A stretch of DNA of 64,000 nucleotides from Roseobacter cerasinus (GCF_009811755.1 NZ_BLIV01000005.1:62001-126000), one strand, 5' to 3'. Positions 38,543 to 49,575 are shown, counted from the stretch's first letter. Notes: generated by a model from the letters alone, not told the origin. A program made the numbers and translations.

Positions 38543-39385
38543 TTAACGCCCCTTCTTCTTGGCGTGCCGCGAGCGCAGGATAAGCTTGCTGGACGCTTTT
38601 TTCTTGTTCCGGGTCTTGGCACCCTTTGTCGGCTTGCCCCAGGGGGTGACCGGGTGACGACCACCAGAAGTCCGGCCTTCACCACCACCATGCGGGTGGT
38701 CGATCGGGTTCATCACCACACCACGCACCGACGGGCGGATGCCCTTGTGACGCATGCGGCCCGCTTTACCGTAGTTCTGGTTCGAATTGTCGGGGTTTGA
38801 CACGGCACCAACGGTGGCCATGCACTCCTGACGCACGAGGCGCAGCTCGCCCGAGCTCAGACGGATCTGAGCATAGCCGCCATCGCGGCCCACGAACTGG
38901 GCGTAGGTGCCAGCGGCACGCGCGATCTGACCACCTTTGCCGGGCTTCATCTCGATGTTGTGCACGATTGTCCCGATGGGCATGCCCGAGAAAGGCATCG
39001 CGTTGCCGGGTTTGATGTCGGCTTTCTGCGACGCCACCACGCTGTCGCCCACGGCCAAACGCTGTGGTGCGAGGATATAGGCCTGCTCGCCGTCTTCGTA
39101 TTTCACGAGCGCGATGAAAGCTGTGCGGTTGGGGTCATATTCGATGCGCTCGACCGTGGCCACCACATCCAGTTTGTTCCGCTTGAAGTCAACGATCCGG
39201 TAGAGGCGCTTGGCCCCGCCGCCTTTGCGGCGCATCGTGATCCGTCCGGTGTTGTTCCGTCCGCCATTCTTGGTCAAGCCTTCTGTGAGGGCTTTGACCG
39301 GGCGGCCTTTCCAGAGCTCCGAACGGTCGATCAGTACCAGCCCACGCTGGCCCGGCGTCGTCGGTTTGTACGACTTGAGTGCCAT
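38543..39385 (-). CDS. rplB: 50S ribosomal protein L2
   Basis: This 280-residue L2 supports the peptidyl transferase centre. It carries [20 protein letters not shown], which includes the functionally important histidine. In most bacteria it follows rplW directly. Here about 1.76 kb with two non-ribosomal genes and a terminator separates them, so it probably has its own promoter. TTGGGC and TACCAT spaced by 17 bases lie just upstream on the minus strand (about 39423-39451), as a weak candidate. Confidence 0.99.
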   Translation of the reverse strand: MALKSYKPTTPGQRGLVLIDRSELWKGRPVKALTEGLTKNGGRNNTGRITMRRKGGGAKRLYRIVDFKRNKLDVVATVERIEYDPNRTAFIALVKYEDGEQAYILAPQRLAVGDSVVASQKADIKPGNAMPFSGMPIGTIVHNIEMKPGKGGQIARAAGTYAQFVGRDGGYAQIRLSSGELRLVRQECMATVGAVSNPDNSNQNYGKAGRMRHKGIRPSVRGVVMNPIDHPHGGGEGRTSGGRHPVTPWGKPTKGAKTRNKKKASSKLILRSRHAKKKGR

Positions 39386-39404
39386 GTTGTCTGTCTTCCG
39401 TTTG

Positions 39405-39473
39405 CTAGACGACGAGGCCCATCAGGGTGATCCCGCCTATGGTATCAAGGCCCCCGTAGGTGCCCAAGTTCAT
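39405..39473 (-). CDS. Possible 22-residue small ORF upstream of rplB
   Basis: The frame reads [19 protein letters not shown] and then a few hydrophobic residues. It starts shortly after an AAGGGC and ends 19 bases before the rplB start. Most third codon positions are G or C, as in real genes here. It may be a small membrane peptide, an upstream coupling ORF or chance. Confidence 0.35.
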   Translation of the reverse strand: MNLGTYGGLDTIGGITLMGLVV

Positions 39474-39493
39474 TGCCCTTGTGGGCAACGGAT

Positions 39494-39518
39494 AAGCCCC
39501 GGACGAATCCGGGGCCTT
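39494..39518 (-). terminator. Terminator-like hairpin after queF
   Basis: An eight-base perfect stem (GCCCCGGA with TCCGGGGC) has a CGAA loop. On the minus strand it is followed by only a short T-rich stretch, so termination may be partial. Confidence 0.45.
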
Positions 39519-39591
39519 GCCGATGGGGTCTGGTAAAAGAAGCCCGGTGCCGCGTCAAGTCGTTTGCGGCGCTTATCCTCGGGCGCTGAAC

Positions 39592-40056
39592 TTACCCGCG
39601 CCCGCGATACGGCGGCACGGCTTGATCGGGGATCCAGACCCCCGCAGGTATCTCGCCTGATTGCCAAAAGACATCAATCGGAATGCCCCCGCGCGGATAC
39701 CAGTAGCCCCCGATCCGCAGCCACTGCGGCGACAGGAAATCGACCAGCCGCCGTGCGATGGAAATGGTGCAATCCTCATGAAAAGCGCCATGATTGCGGA
39801 AAGAGGTGAGATAGAGCTTCAGCGACTTGCTCTCCACCAGCCACGGCCCCGGTACATAGTCTATCACCAGATGCGCAAAGTCCGGCTGACCCGTCATCGG
39901 GCAGAGCGAGGTGAACTCCGGCGCCGTGAAGCGCACGTTATAGGCCGTATCCGCCTGCGGGTTCTCGACCCGCTCCAACTCCGCTTCCTCCGGGGATTGC
40001 GGCACGCGGGTCTCGCCGCCCAATTGCTTGAGGTTGCTATAAATCGTCTCGCTCAT
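39592..40056 (-). CDS. queF: NADPH-dependent preQ0 reductase QueF
   Basis: This 154-residue protein is a single-domain (type I) QueF that reduces 7-cyano-7-deazaguanine (preQ0) to preQ1 in queuosine synthesis. The catalytic Cys is about residue 52 in [11 protein letters not shown], and [20 protein letters not shown] is the family motif. The ATG at 40056 gives the usual N-terminus. It sits between rplW and rplB, an unusual place. Confidence 0.96.
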   Translation of the reverse strand: MSETIYSNLKQLGGETRVPQSPEEAELERVENPQADTAYNVRFTAPEFTSLCPMTGQPDFAHLVIDYVPGPWLVESKSLKLYLTSFRNHGAFHEDCTISIARRLVDFLSPQWLRIGGYWYPRGGIPIDVFWQSGEIPAGVWIPDQAVPPYRGRG

Positions 40057-40298
40057 GCGCTTTGCTCCCGATGCCAGCCTCTGCCCCAACAGGACAGACA
40101 GACTTAAGACCTTGCTGGCGCTGGATCACTGCACAGCTCACCAATGGCCCCGTTACCTTGACGCCCGACTTAGACTGCAAAGTCATTCACGACAAGCATT
40201 GGGCAAGCGGGCGGCAGGGAAACGACCGACGGATTCGCTCCGTAACTAAGGGGTCCACATCTCAGGGTGCTGCTCAGCAACCAAATCTAGCAGCAAGT

Positions 40299-40952
40299 TC
40301 AGGAGATAGAGCTTCTCATGCGTTCGACCGCCGCGCGCGATTGCTGCGACAGATCTTTGATCTCGGAGGCAATAACGGCGAAGCCACGCCCCTGATCGCC
40401 AACGCGTGCGGCCTCGACAGAGGCGTTCACGGCAATGAAGTTGATCTTCCGAGACAGGGAGTCGATCTGCGACAAGGCGGAGGAGTCAACGTCCCGCGCC
40501 AGGCGCGCGCTTGCTTTCTCATGCGCGACCACATTGTCAAACAGCGCGGACAGAAACTTTGTGACAGCTGGCGCGAGCAGGTTTTCCGTATCCGCCTTGA
40601 GCGCGGAAATATCCTCAGGCGAGATGGTATCAGATGTCTCGGGCAAGCGATCGCAAAGATCGGCAAGGACAGTTTTTAGGTTTTCCGTTGAATCGGCCAG
40701 TGCGTCCTGCATGCCATCCGCGACATCGGCGAAAGACTTGCCAAACTCTTCGCCGATGTAACGCAGCGCTGCCTGCATGCTCCGCCGCTCGTTTGCCTGC
40801 TCGGCATCACGCTCTTTGCAGGTCGTTTCGGCCAGTTGGCAAACGGCCTGCCCCAGCAGATATGAGAGCATGCGACGTGGCAACACCACCGCATGTGCTT
40901 CGGCTGTGTTCGCAATCTCTCGCGGCATCAACGGCTTTTCGTCTTCGACCAT
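40299..40952 (-). CDS. Soluble truncated MCP-like signalling protein
   Basis: This protein of about 217 residues has no membrane segment, HAMP or sensor domain. It is mostly helical, and its end contains the chemoreceptor hairpin tip (INFIAVNASVEAARVGDQ and GRGFAVIASEIKDLSQQS), but the chain stops just after the tip. Normal receptors continue for about 120 residues. It may act as a dominant partner or an inhibitor of receptor arrays, or be a degraded gene. A GTG at 40964 is an alternative start. The region from 40057 to 40298 before queF holds no recognisable gene. Confidence 0.75.
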   Translation of the reverse strand: MVEDEKPLMPREIANTAEAHAVVLPRRMLSYLLGQAVCQLAETTCKERDAEQANERRSMQAALRYIGEEFGKSFADVADGMQDALADSTENLKTVLADLCDRLPETSDTISPEDISALKADTENLLAPAVTKFLSALFDNVVAHEKASARLARDVDSSALSQIDSLSRKINFIAVNASVEAARVGDQGRGFAVIASEIKDLSQQSRAAVERMRSSIS

Positions 40953-41089
40953 CTGCTCTCTCACTCTCTGACAAAGATAGCCTAGAGCGGTGACATTAAT
41001 TTCCGATAAAAGCGCTGAGGATTGGGGGCAGTGTACATGAGGCTGGCCGACCGATTTCTTGTACGTTTGTCATGGAAGTCCAGCTGCAC

Positions 41090-41121
41090 AAAAAAGAAAA
41101 CCCGGCCAGTTGCCTGACCGG
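41090..41121 (-). terminator. Terminator after rplW
   Basis: CCGGCCAG and CTGACCGG form an eight-base stem with one wobble and a four-base loop. On the minus strand it is followed by TTTTCTTTTTT, a clear U-tract. It separates rplW from the inserted genes and rplB. Confidence 0.85.
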
Positions 41122-41147
41122 ATTCAACTTTAAGCGATGTACCAACC

Positions 41148-41444
41148 TTAGAGGCCAGTGGTCACATCAATGGTGTTGCCCTCTTCGAGGGTCACATAGG
41201 CCTTCTTGACGTCCTTCCGCTTGCCCAGCTGGCCGCGGAAGCGCTTCACTTTGCCCTTGGTGATGGTCGTGTTCACCGCCTTCACCTTCACACCAAAGAG
41301 CGCCTCAACGGCTTCCTTGATCTGCGGCTTGTTGCTCTCCATCGCCACTTCGAAGACAACCGCGCCGTTCTCGGACGTCATGGTTGCTTTCTCGGTGATG
41401 ATCGGCTTGCGGATCACGTCGTAATGTTCTGCCTTGGCACTCAT
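41148..41444 (-). CDS. rplW: 50S ribosomal protein L23
   Basis: This 98-residue L23 sits at the tunnel exit and binds signal recognition particle and trigger factor. It shows [20 protein letters not shown] and the loop [20 protein letters not shown]. It overlaps rplD by four bases. Confidence 0.99.
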   Translation of the reverse strand: MSAKAEHYDVIRKPIITEKATMTSENGAVVFEVAMESNKPQIKEAVEALFGVKVKAVNTTITKGKVKRFRGQLGKRKDVKKAYVTLEEGNTIDVTTGL

Positions 41445-42058
41445 TTCAGGCGAGCCTCCAGTGCTTCGACACCCGCCTTCGTGATCACCAGCGTGTCACG
41501 CTTGAGGATGTCATATACGTTTGCGCCCATCGTCGGCAGGATATCCAGACCATCGATGTTGCGCGCGGCCTGGGCAAAGGTCTCGTTGACGCTCGCGCCA
41601 TCGATGACCAGCGCGCGCTTCCAGCCCAGGTTTGCAACCTGCCTGGCCAGAGCGGCGGTTTTGCCCTCTGCGGCAGCCTCATCCAGAATGACCAGCTCAC
41701 CCGCTTTTGCCTTGGCGCTGAGCGCGTGGCGCAGGCCGAGTTTGCGGAACTTCTTGGTCAGCTCATGGCCGTGGCTGCGCGGGGTCGGGCCCTTGTAGAT
41801 CCCGCCCTTGCGGAAGATCGGCGCGTTGCGGTCACCGTGGCGTGCGCCGCCGGTGCCCTTCTGGCGATAGATCTTCTTGGTCGAGTAGCTGGTTTCCGAG
41901 CGCGTCTTGACCTTGTGCGTGCCGGCCTGCGCGTTGTTACGCTGCCAGCGCACGACGCGGTGCAGGATGTCAGCGCGGGGCTCAAGACCAAAGAGGTCCT
42001 CGCTTAGCTCGACAGACCCGGCTTTGCCGCCGTCCAGTTTGATGACATCGAGTTTCAT
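41441..42058 (-). CDS. rplD: 50S ribosomal protein L4
   Basis: This 205-residue L4 carries the tunnel loop ([19 protein letters not shown]). In some bacteria it represses its own operon by binding the S10 leader, but I see no such leader structure here. It overlaps rplC by four bases. Confidence 0.99.
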   Translation of the reverse strand: MKLDVIKLDGGKAGSVELSEDLFGLEPRADILHRVVRWQRNNAQAGTHKVKTRSETSYSTKKIYRQKGTGGARHGDRNAPIFRKGGIYKGPTPRSHGHELTKKFRKLGLRHALSAKAKAGELVILDEAAAEGKTAALARQVANLGWKRALVIDGASVNETFAQAARNIDGLDILPTMGANVYDILKRDTLVITKAGVEALEARLK

Positions 42059-42930
42059 GCGTCACCTTCTTTCTTGTCTTCGCCAGCATCAGAGGCGTCA
42101 TCCGCCTTGTCTGCTGCGATTTCAGCTTCGGCTGCTTTCAGCGCTTCGGCTTCTGCGGCGGCTTGCTCTTCGGCCAGACGCTGTGCTTCGGCTTCAGCCT
42201 CTGCAGCGGCTGCTGCTGCGGCTTCTTCGGCGGCTTTGGCGGCCTCTTCAGCAGCGGATTTCAAAGCGGCGGGCAGAATGGCGTTTTCAGGGAACGGCTT
42301 TTTCACCGCGTCCTTGACTGTGACCCAGCCGCCTTTCGAGCCTGGCACAGCACCCTTGACCATGATCAGGCCACGGTCTGCGTCGGTGCGCACAACCTGC
42401 AGGTTCTGCGTGGTGACACGAGCAGCCCCCATGTGACCAGCCATTTTCTTGCCCTTGAAAACCTTGCCCGGATCCTGACACTGGCCGGTGGACCCGTGCG
42501 AACGGTGCGAGATCGAGACACCGTGCGAGGCGCGCAGACCACCGAAGTTGTGGCGCTTCATCGCACCGGCAAACCCTTTACCGATGGAGGTGCCCGCCAC
42601 GTCGACGAATTGACCTTCGAAATAGTGGTTCGCGGTGATCTCTTCACCCACGCCAATCAGGTTCTCTTCGTCCACGCGGAATTCAGCAACCTTGCGCTTG
42701 GGTTCCACTTTGGCGGCGGCGAAGTGACCCCGCATCGCCTGGCTGGTCCGCTTGGCCTTGGCTGTGCCCGCGCCAAGCTGAACGGCCGAATAGCCGTCTT
42801 TGTCAGCGGTGCGTTGAGCCACAACCTGCAGTTTGTCGAGTTGAAGCACGGTCACAGGGATCTGCTTGCCGTCTTCCATGAACAGCCGGGTCATCCCGAC
42901 CTTTTTTGCAATAACGCCTGAGCGCAACAT
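42055..42930 (-). CDS. rplC: 50S ribosomal protein L3 with long Ala/Glu-rich tail
   Basis: The first 215 residues are a normal L3 ([40 protein letters not shown]). The last about 75 residues are an Ala/Glu-rich helical extension (for example [20 protein letters not shown]) ending in acidic residues. The ATG at 42930 was chosen because it gives the conserved N-terminus. The tail is absent from E. coli L3. Confidence 0.97.
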   Translation of the reverse strand: MLRSGVIAKKVGMTRLFMEDGKQIPVTVLQLDKLQVVAQRTADKDGYSAVQLGAGTAKAKRTSQAMRGHFAAAKVEPKRKVAEFRVDEENLIGVGEEITANHYFEGQFVDVAGTSIGKGFAGAMKRHNFGGLRASHGVSISHRSHGSTGQCQDPGKVFKGKKMAGHMGAARVTTQNLQVVRTDADRGLIMVKGAVPGSKGGWVTVKDAVKKPFPENAILPAALKSAAEEAAKAAEEAAAAAAAEAEAEAQRLAEEQAAAEAEALKAAEAEIAADKADDASDAGEDKKEGDA

Positions 42931-42949
42931 GATAATTACCCTCCTACGC

Positions 42950-43270
42950 TTATGACTGCAGCTTGATCTCGACATCCACGCCAGCAGCGAGGTCGAGCTT
43001 CATCAGCGCGTCCACAGTCTGGGGGGTCGGATCAACGATATCCAGCAGACGCTTGTGCGTGCGGATCTCGAACTGGTCACGGGATTTCTTGTCAACATGC
43101 GGGCCACGCAGAACGGTGAACTTTTCAATCTTGTTCGGCAGCGGAATGGGGCCGCGAACAGATGCACCGGTGCGCTTGGCTGTGTTGACGATTTCTTGTG
43201 TGGAGGCATCCAGCACGCGGTAGTCAAACGCCTTGAGGCGGATGCGGATGTTTTGGCTTTGAATCGCCAT
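42950..43270 (-). CDS. rpsJ: 30S ribosomal protein S10
   Basis: This S10 is 106 residues from the ATG at 43270 ([20 protein letters not shown]), with the [20 protein letters not shown] loop. It opens the S10 operon. AAGGGTG lies just upstream. S10 is also the antitermination factor NusE. Confidence 0.98.
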   Translation of the reverse strand: MAIQSQNIRIRLKAFDYRVLDASTQEIVNTAKRTGASVRGPIPLPNKIEKFTVLRGPHVDKKSRDQFEIRTHKRLLDIVDPTPQTVDALMKLDLAAGVDVEIKLQS

Positions 43271-43355
43271 GAGCATCACCCTTTATATCAGGGTCCAGAT
43301 CGGAGAGGAGGATGGGCGCTCATCGCACACCCTCATCGCGTCTTTTTTTGAACTG

Positions 43356-43381
43356 AAAAAGGGCACGGCTGGCCGCACCCT
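43356..43381 (-). terminator. Terminator between the ATP-grasp gene and rpsJ
   Basis: AGGGCACGGC pairs with GCCGCACCCT (one mismatch) across a two-base loop, followed on the minus strand by TTTTTCAG. It lies after the ATP-grasp gene and leaves only about 85 bases for an rpsJ promoter, so it could also act in an rpsJ leader. The rest of 43271-43546 holds no gene. Confidence 0.7.
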
Positions 43382-43546
43382 GTCAGGACTTCGGCGTATT
43401 AGGGCGAGTCGTCACAAAACGCAATGGGGTTTCGGCGTGTTTTTCGATGGGACCAGACAGTGATCGACAGACGTTGTCCGTCCCTCTCGGGTCCGTACGC
43501 AATCACCCGCACACGGATGCTATAGCAGCACTGGCCTTTGTCGGGG

Positions 43547-44794
43547 TCAAGATGCAAGAAGAGGCTTTGACCTTTGCGGCGCGGGCGATTTTGCGGCGGG
43601 GCGGCAGTTGTCCGCAAGCAGCTGTTCAAACGCGGAGAAGATCGCACGCATGGGCTGTACCTTGTAGGGAAACACAGTCTGGGGGTCCATGTCGTGAACA
43701 ATCAGGGCATTGTCCGCCTCAAAAACAATCAGGTTGCCCTCCGGATCTTCCGCACAGTCCATGCCGAAATAGTCCAACCCGACGCGGTCCACGATGGCAT
43801 CGAGGCGCGCGCGATGCCGCAGACCGAAGTCACCTGAGAATCCTTCCATGAATGCAGCTTCCTCAAACCGCTTTTCCGGCGACAGATGCATGTTGGCGTT
43901 CAGATACCAGACATCCCACTGCTCTGCGATTGCCATGTGGCAAGGGAACGCTTGCCCATCCACAAAAACGATGCGGTATTTGCGATACTTCTGGTCTGCT
44001 GGTGATGCGTAGTCTTCGAAGGTTGAGACGTAGAATTCCTCCTCGTCCCGGCGCAGCAGATATGATGCGAAATCCTCAGGCGCCTCCAGTTTCTCAAGCC
44101 CCTCACCTGCGTGCGACCCAACTGGCCGCACAACATAAGGATATCCATTCAACGTCCCAAGCCTGTTGGCCTCGTCTTCACTGCAAAGCGCAGAGATCAG
44201 CTGTTGCCTGGTCAGCTTCACAGAGATCGGCACGCGCAGACCGTCGACTCCAGACAGCATTTGGCCCAGGGTATCGCGATCTAGCCTGACCATCTGTTCG
44301 GGCAGGTTTACAGTTTTTGTCCCGGACGTGCGTGTCAGCCTGTGAACGGTGTCAAAGAAGGCCTCGGCTTCTTCGGCGTCCGTCGGTGCGGCACAGAAGG
44401 CCACATCGTGATCAGGCAGGATGTCGCTGTCTGAGGTCTCGATATTCGGGTAGTAGAAAACAGAATTGAAGTCTGACCCCTGAAGCAGAAACTCCACTGG
44501 CGTATTCCCGCCAATATGCGTCGGAGCCGCGAAGACCAGAACTCTCTTTCGGGTACGATCATTGACCTGCGCCTTGAAGACCCGGCAGGTTTCAAAGGCT
44601 TTGGACTGCCACACAAGGCCCAATTCACGATGCCCGGTGAGCTGATCGATGACCGACAAATCCATGAGCGCACCCGCGCTGTTTGTGGAGCCAAAGCTCT
44701 GTTTCAACAGGTCTGACCGCAGGGGGTGCAGATCGACGCCTTCAAACGCCATCTTTGTCAGCTGTGCCAAGCCGATTCTAGCTTGAGGTTCCAT
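43547..44794 (-). CDS. ATP-grasp ligase-like protein of unknown substrate
   Basis: This 415-residue protein has ATP-grasp features: NGYPYVVRPVGSHAGEGLEK for the nucleotide-binding loop, KYRIVFVDGQAFPCHMAIAE, and a metal-binding end with LDYFGMDCAEDPEGNLIVFE and ADNALIVHDMD. The N-terminal 150 residues are a different domain with TPR-like helices at first. ATP-grasp enzymes join acids to amines or thiols, as in glutathione or peptide ligases; no substrate can be named. It is isolated between tuf and rpsJ with a terminator on each side. The ATG at 44794 has GGAG upstream. Confidence 0.85.
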   Translation of the reverse strand: MEPQARIGLAQLTKMAFEGVDLHPLRSDLLKQSFGSTNSAGALMDLSVIDQLTGHRELGLVWQSKAFETCRVFKAQVNDRTRKRVLVFAAPTHIGGNTPVEFLLQGSDFNSVFYYPNIETSDSDILPDHDVAFCAAPTDAEEAEAFFDTVHRLTRTSGTKTVNLPEQMVRLDRDTLGQMLSGVDGLRVPISVKLTRQQLISALCSEDEANRLGTLNGYPYVVRPVGSHAGEGLEKLEAPEDFASYLLRRDEEEFYVSTFEDYASPADQKYRKYRIVFVDGQAFPCHMAIAEQWDVWYLNANMHLSPEKRFEEAAFMEGFSGDFGLRHRARLDAIVDRVGLDYFGMDCAEDPEGNLIVFEADNALIVHDMDPQTVFPYKVQPMRAIFSAFEQLLADNCRPAAKSPAPQRSKPLLAS

Positions 44795-44932
44795 TCTGGC
44801 TCCTGTTCTCAATTTGAGATGAGAGAGCCATGGTTTTATTTACAATTTATGGATCAAAGCGCCCTGCGACGGGACCTTTCGCAGCCAATTTGAATTAACT
44901 GATATGCGTGTTTGCGCGACTTAGAACGCGAG

Positions 44933-44961
44933 AAAGGCCGCAGTGTTTGTCTGCGGCCTTT
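44933..44961 (-). terminator. Terminator after tuf
   Basis: An 11-base perfect stem (AAAGGCCGCAG with CTGCGGCCTTT) has a seven-base loop and only a partial T-tract. A second perfect hairpin (GGCGATCT with AGATCGCC, 45001-45019) lies between it and the tuf stop. Confidence 0.8.
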
Positions 44962-45061
44962 CTTTGAACTCAGGCGGAGTGCAACGCGCCCGAGGCTCTC
45001 GGCGATCTTGCAGATCGCCTGCCGCCCGACGGTTCGCCCCGCTCACGCAGGGCAAACCTGG

Positions 45062-46237
<1,176 letters not shown>

Positions 46238-46289
46238 GGTTGGCCTCCTTCTTTTCGGTTCGGCTTTTCACGCCATATTCGATTTCTGA

Positions 46290-46808
46290 TTAAGTCAATG
46301 CGGAACGCGCATATCTGTCTTTGAGCCCGTCCAGCAATCGCTCCGCATATATGTCGGACATGTATTCGCGTGCTGCATCAGCATCCGTGAATCTCTTTAA
46401 GGGTGACAAATCTGTCCGAAGTTTTGCTTCAATGGTTGTGTTAGCGTAACGCATTGTAAGGCGTGTATCCAACACGAAGCCGAGATAGACAAAACCACCC
46501 AAGTGGTTTTTTGGTATAGCGACGTCTTTAACAACCACGTGCACCTTCATCGGTTCTGAACCATTACCGGCACCAACGAGGTTATTCCTAAAGTCTTCCT
46601 GCAGACCATTCTCAAGCCAGGCCAAGCCCGTCTCCGCAACCATATTGTTTGCGGAACGAACTTTGGCTTGACTTGCATCGACAGTCACACTTGCAATAGT
46701 GACTTCGTCCATCAACTTCGGTGGACGCGGTTTCCGAGGTGAGGAAGCGCACCCAGTCGTGAGCAAAGCCGCTCCACTCAGTGTAAAAAATCGACGTGAG
46801 AAGAGCAT
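46290..46808 (-). CDS. Putative lipoprotein between fusA and tuf
   Basis: This 172-residue protein starts [20 protein letters not shown], a lipoprotein signal with a Cys at about residue 20. The rest is a small soluble domain (MKVHVVVKDVAIPKN, TMRYANTTIEAKLRTDLS) that I cannot place in a named family. The ATG overlaps the fusA stop by one base, so it is translated with elongation factor G. Its lower GC and its place between two core genes suggest an insertion that became part of the operon. Confidence 0.85.
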   Translation of the reverse strand: MLFSRRFFTLSGAALLTTGCASSPRKPRPPKLMDEVTIASVTVDASQAKVRSANNMVAETGLAWLENGLQEDFRNNLVGAGNGSEPMKVHVVVKDVAIPKNHLGGFVYLGFVLDTRLTMRYANTTIEAKLRTDLSPLKRFTDADAAREYMSDIYAERLLDGLKDRYARSALT

Positions 46809-48925
46809 CAGGCAAATTTCGCCTGGATCTCGTCCGAGATGTTCTGTGGCACCGGGTCGTAGTGATCGAACTGCATCGTAAACTGCGCCCGCCCAGAGGA
46901 CATCGACCGCAGCGTGTTGATGTAGCCGAACATATTCGCCAGCGGCACGAAGGCGTCGATTGCAATCGCGTTGCCGCGTGGCTCCTGACCGGACACCTGA
47001 CCGCGACGGGAGGTGAGGTCGCCGATGATGCCACCTGTGTACTCTTCCGGCGTGATCACTTCGACCTTCATGATCGGCTCAAGCAGCTTCGCACCCGCAC
47101 CCTTCATGCCTTCACGCATACCCATGCGGGCCGCGATTTCGAACGCCAGCACGCTGGAGTCCACATCGTGGAACTTGCCGTCGATCAGAGCGACCTTGAA
47201 GTCGATCACGGGGAAGCCCGCAAGAGGGCCAGAGTCCATGACCGATTTGATGCCTTTTTCCACGCCGGGAATGTATTCCTTTGGCACGGCGCCACCGACG
47301 ATGCGGGACTCAAACGAGTAGCCTTCGCCCGCTTCTGTCGGGGTCAGGATCATCTTCACTTCCGCGAACTGACCCGAGCCACCGGACTGCTTCTTGTGGG
47401 TGTAGGTGACTTCATACTCTTTCGAGATCGTCTCACGATAGGCGACCTGCGGCGCACCAATGTTCGCCTCGACCTTGAATTCGCGCTTCAGGCGGTCGAC
47501 GAGGATGTCGAGGTGCAATTCTCCCATGCCCTTCATGATGGTCTGACCGCTCTCAAGGTCGGTCTCCACCCGGAAGGAGGGGTCTTCTGCCGCCAGACGT
47601 GCGAGACCTTGCGACATCTTCTCCTGGTCGTTCTTCGTCTTCGGCTCCACCGCGATCTCGATCACCGGATCGGGGAAGGTCATGGTTTCGAGCACCACCG
47701 GATCATTCTGCGCGCAGAGCGTGTCGCCTGTCGTGGTGTCTTTCAGACCGGCCAGCGCGATGATGTCACCTGCAAAGGCTTCTTCGATCTCTTCGCGGTT
47801 GTTGGAGTGCATCATCATCATCCGACCAACGCGCTCTTTCTTGCCTTTGGTCGAGTTCAGGATGGTGTCGCCCTTGTTCATCACGCCCGAGTAGATGCGT
47901 GTGAAGGTCAGCGAGCCAACAAAGGGGTCGTTCATGATTTTGAACGCAAGACCCGCAAAGGCCATGTCATCGTCCGCACGGCGCGCGATGTTGCGGGTTT
48001 CTTCCTCGTCACCGGGTTTGAAGCCCATGTAGTCGACCACGTCGAGCGGGCTCGGCAGATAGTCGATCACGGCGTTGAGCAGCGGCTGCACACCTTTGTT
48101 CTTGAAGGCAGAGCCGCCCAGAACCGGCACGAAGTTCAGCGCCAGGGTGCCCTTGCGCAGCAGTTTGCGCAGGGTCGGCACGTCGGGCTCGTTGCCTTCC
48201 AGATATTCCATCATCGCGTCGTCGTCTTCTTCGACGGCCGCCTCGATCATCTTGCCGCGCCACTCTTCGGCCATGTCCTTCAGGCTGTCACGTACAGGCG
48301 CCTTGACCCAGGACGCACCCAGGTCTTCACCCTGCCAGAGCCACTCTTCCATGGTCACGAGGTCGATCAGACCTTCCAGCTCGGTCTCGGCCCCGATCGG
48401 GATACCAACCGGCACAGCGCGCGCACCGGTGCGGTCTTCGATCATGTTCACGCAGTTGAAGAAGTCAGCGCCGATCTTGTCCATCTTGTTGACGAACACC
48501 ATGCGCGGCACCTTGTAACGGTCAGCTTGGCGCCACACGGTTTCGGTCTGCGGCTCAACACCGGCGTTGGCGTCAAGCACACAGACGGCCCCGTCGAGAA
48601 CCGCAAGCGAGCGCTCCACTTCGATGGTGAAGTCCACGTGGCCCGGGGTGTCGATGATGTTCAGGCGGTGCTTGGGCGTATCGGCGGTCTGACCGTCCTC
48701 GGTGCGCTCCCAGAACGTGGTGGTCGCAGCAGAGGTGATGGTGATGCCGCGTTCCTGCTCCTGCTCCATCCAGTCCATGGTGGCCGCACCATCGTGCACC
48801 TCACCGATGTTGTGGGATTTGCCTGTGTAGTACAGGATGCGTTCCGAACAGGTGGTTTTACCGGCATCGATGTGAGCCATGATGCCAAAGTTGCGATAGC
48901 GGTCTAGCGGATAATCGCGTGCCAT
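46808..48925 (-). CDS. fusA: Elongation factor G
   Basis: At 705 residues this is a normal-length EF-G with the P-loop [23 protein letters not shown] and [10 protein letters not shown]. It catalyses translocation. The gene is in the str operon, 66 bases after rpsG. No sign of the second (ribosome-recycling only) type. Confidence 0.99.
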   Translation of the reverse strand: MARDYPLDRYRNFGIMAHIDAGKTTCSERILYYTGKSHNIGEVHDGAATMDWMEQEQERGITITSAATTTFWERTEDGQTADTPKHRLNIIDTPGHVDFTIEVERSLAVLDGAVCVLDANAGVEPQTETVWRQADRYKVPRMVFVNKMDKIGADFFNCVNMIEDRTGARAVPVGIPIGAETELEGLIDLVTMEEWLWQGEDLGASWVKAPVRDSLKDMAEEWRGKMIEAAVEEDDDAMMEYLEGNEPDVPTLRKLLRKGTLALNFVPVLGGSAFKNKGVQPLLNAVIDYLPSPLDVVDYMGFKPGDEEETRNIARRADDDMAFAGLAFKIMNDPFVGSLTFTRIYSGVMNKGDTILNSTKGKKERVGRMMMMHSNNREEIEEAFAGDIIALAGLKDTTTGDTLCAQNDPVVLETMTFPDPVIEIAVEPKTKNDQEKMSQGLARLAAEDPSFRVETDLESGQTIMKGMGELHLDILVDRLKREFKVEANIGAPQVAYRETISKEYEVTYTHKKQSGGSGQFAEVKMILTPTEAGEGYSFESRIVGGAVPKEYIPGVEKGIKSVMDSGPLAGFPVIDFKVALIDGKFHDVDSSVLAFEIAARMGMREGMKGAGAKLLEPIMKVEVITPEEYTGGIIGDLTSRRGQVSGQEPRGNAIAIDAFVPLANMFGYINTLRSMSSGRAQFTMQFDHYDPVPQNISDEIQAKFA

Positions 48926-48991
48926 GGGGCTGCTTCCTTGAGGTATCTGAAAACGATTTGCCGCGCCCCCGGATGGGACGCGACGTTTGTC

Positions 48992-49462
48992 TTACCAGCG
49001 GTAGTGGCTGAACGCTTTGTTGGCGTCGGCCATCTTGTGTGTGTCTTCGCGCTTCTTCACTGCGGTGCCGCGAGATTGAACAGCATCCAGAAGTTCACCG
49101 GCGAGGCGCTCTTCCATGGTGTTCTCATTGCGGGCGCGGGAGGCTTTGATCAGCCAGCGGATCGCCAGCGCTTCACGGCGCTCGGGGCGCACTTCGACGG
49201 GCACCTGATAGGTCGCACCACCAACACGGCGGGAGCGGACTTCGACAGAGGGTTTGATGTTGTCGAGTGCTTCGTGGAAGACTTCGACAGGGGCGCGCTT
49301 GATCTTGGTTTCAACGCGTGTGAGGGCGTTGTAGACAATGCGCTCTGCGACTGACTTCTTGCCGTCGATCATCAGGTTGTTCATGAATTTGGTCAGCACC
49401 AGATCGCCATATTTGGCGTCGGGCAGGACTTCGCGTTTTTCGGCTGCGTGGCGACGGGACAT
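48992..49462 (-). CDS. rpsG: 30S ribosomal protein S7
   Basis: This 156-residue S7 is intact ([40 protein letters not shown]). In E. coli S7 is the repressor of the str operon. It is separated from rpsL by a large inverted repeat. Confidence 0.99.
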   Translation of the reverse strand: MSRRHAAEKREVLPDAKYGDLVLTKFMNNLMIDGKKSVAERIVYNALTRVETKIKRAPVEVFHEALDNIKPSVEVRSRRVGGATYQVPVEVRPERREALAIRWLIKASRARNENTMEERLAGELLDAVQSRGTAVKKREDTHKMADANKAFSHYRW

Positions 49463-49491
49463 CTTGGTATCCTCTTGAAACTCTTCGTTGC

Positions 49492-49557
49492 GTCATCCTC
49501 GGGCTTGACCCGAGGATCTGCGGGGCCGGAGATCCTCGGGTCAAGCCCGAGGATGAC
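49492..49557. repeat. Perfect 28-base inverted repeat between rpsL and rpsG
   Basis: The arms 49492-49519 and 49530-49557 are exact reverse complements around a 10-base GC-rich loop. Each arm is itself a short palindrome (ATCCTCGGG-cttga-CCCGAGGAT), so the RNA or DNA can fold as one long stem or as two small hairpins. No other copy was seen in the window. The sequence style resembles dispersed palindromic elements of alphaproteobacteria. Confidence 0.85.
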
Positions 49558-49575
49558 CCGCCCCATGGGGTCAGG

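Noticed and set aside
46796-48907. A plus-strand open frame of 703 codons antisense to fusA
   Set aside because: It mirrors fusA almost end to end, has no protein-like motifs, and is another antisense shadow.
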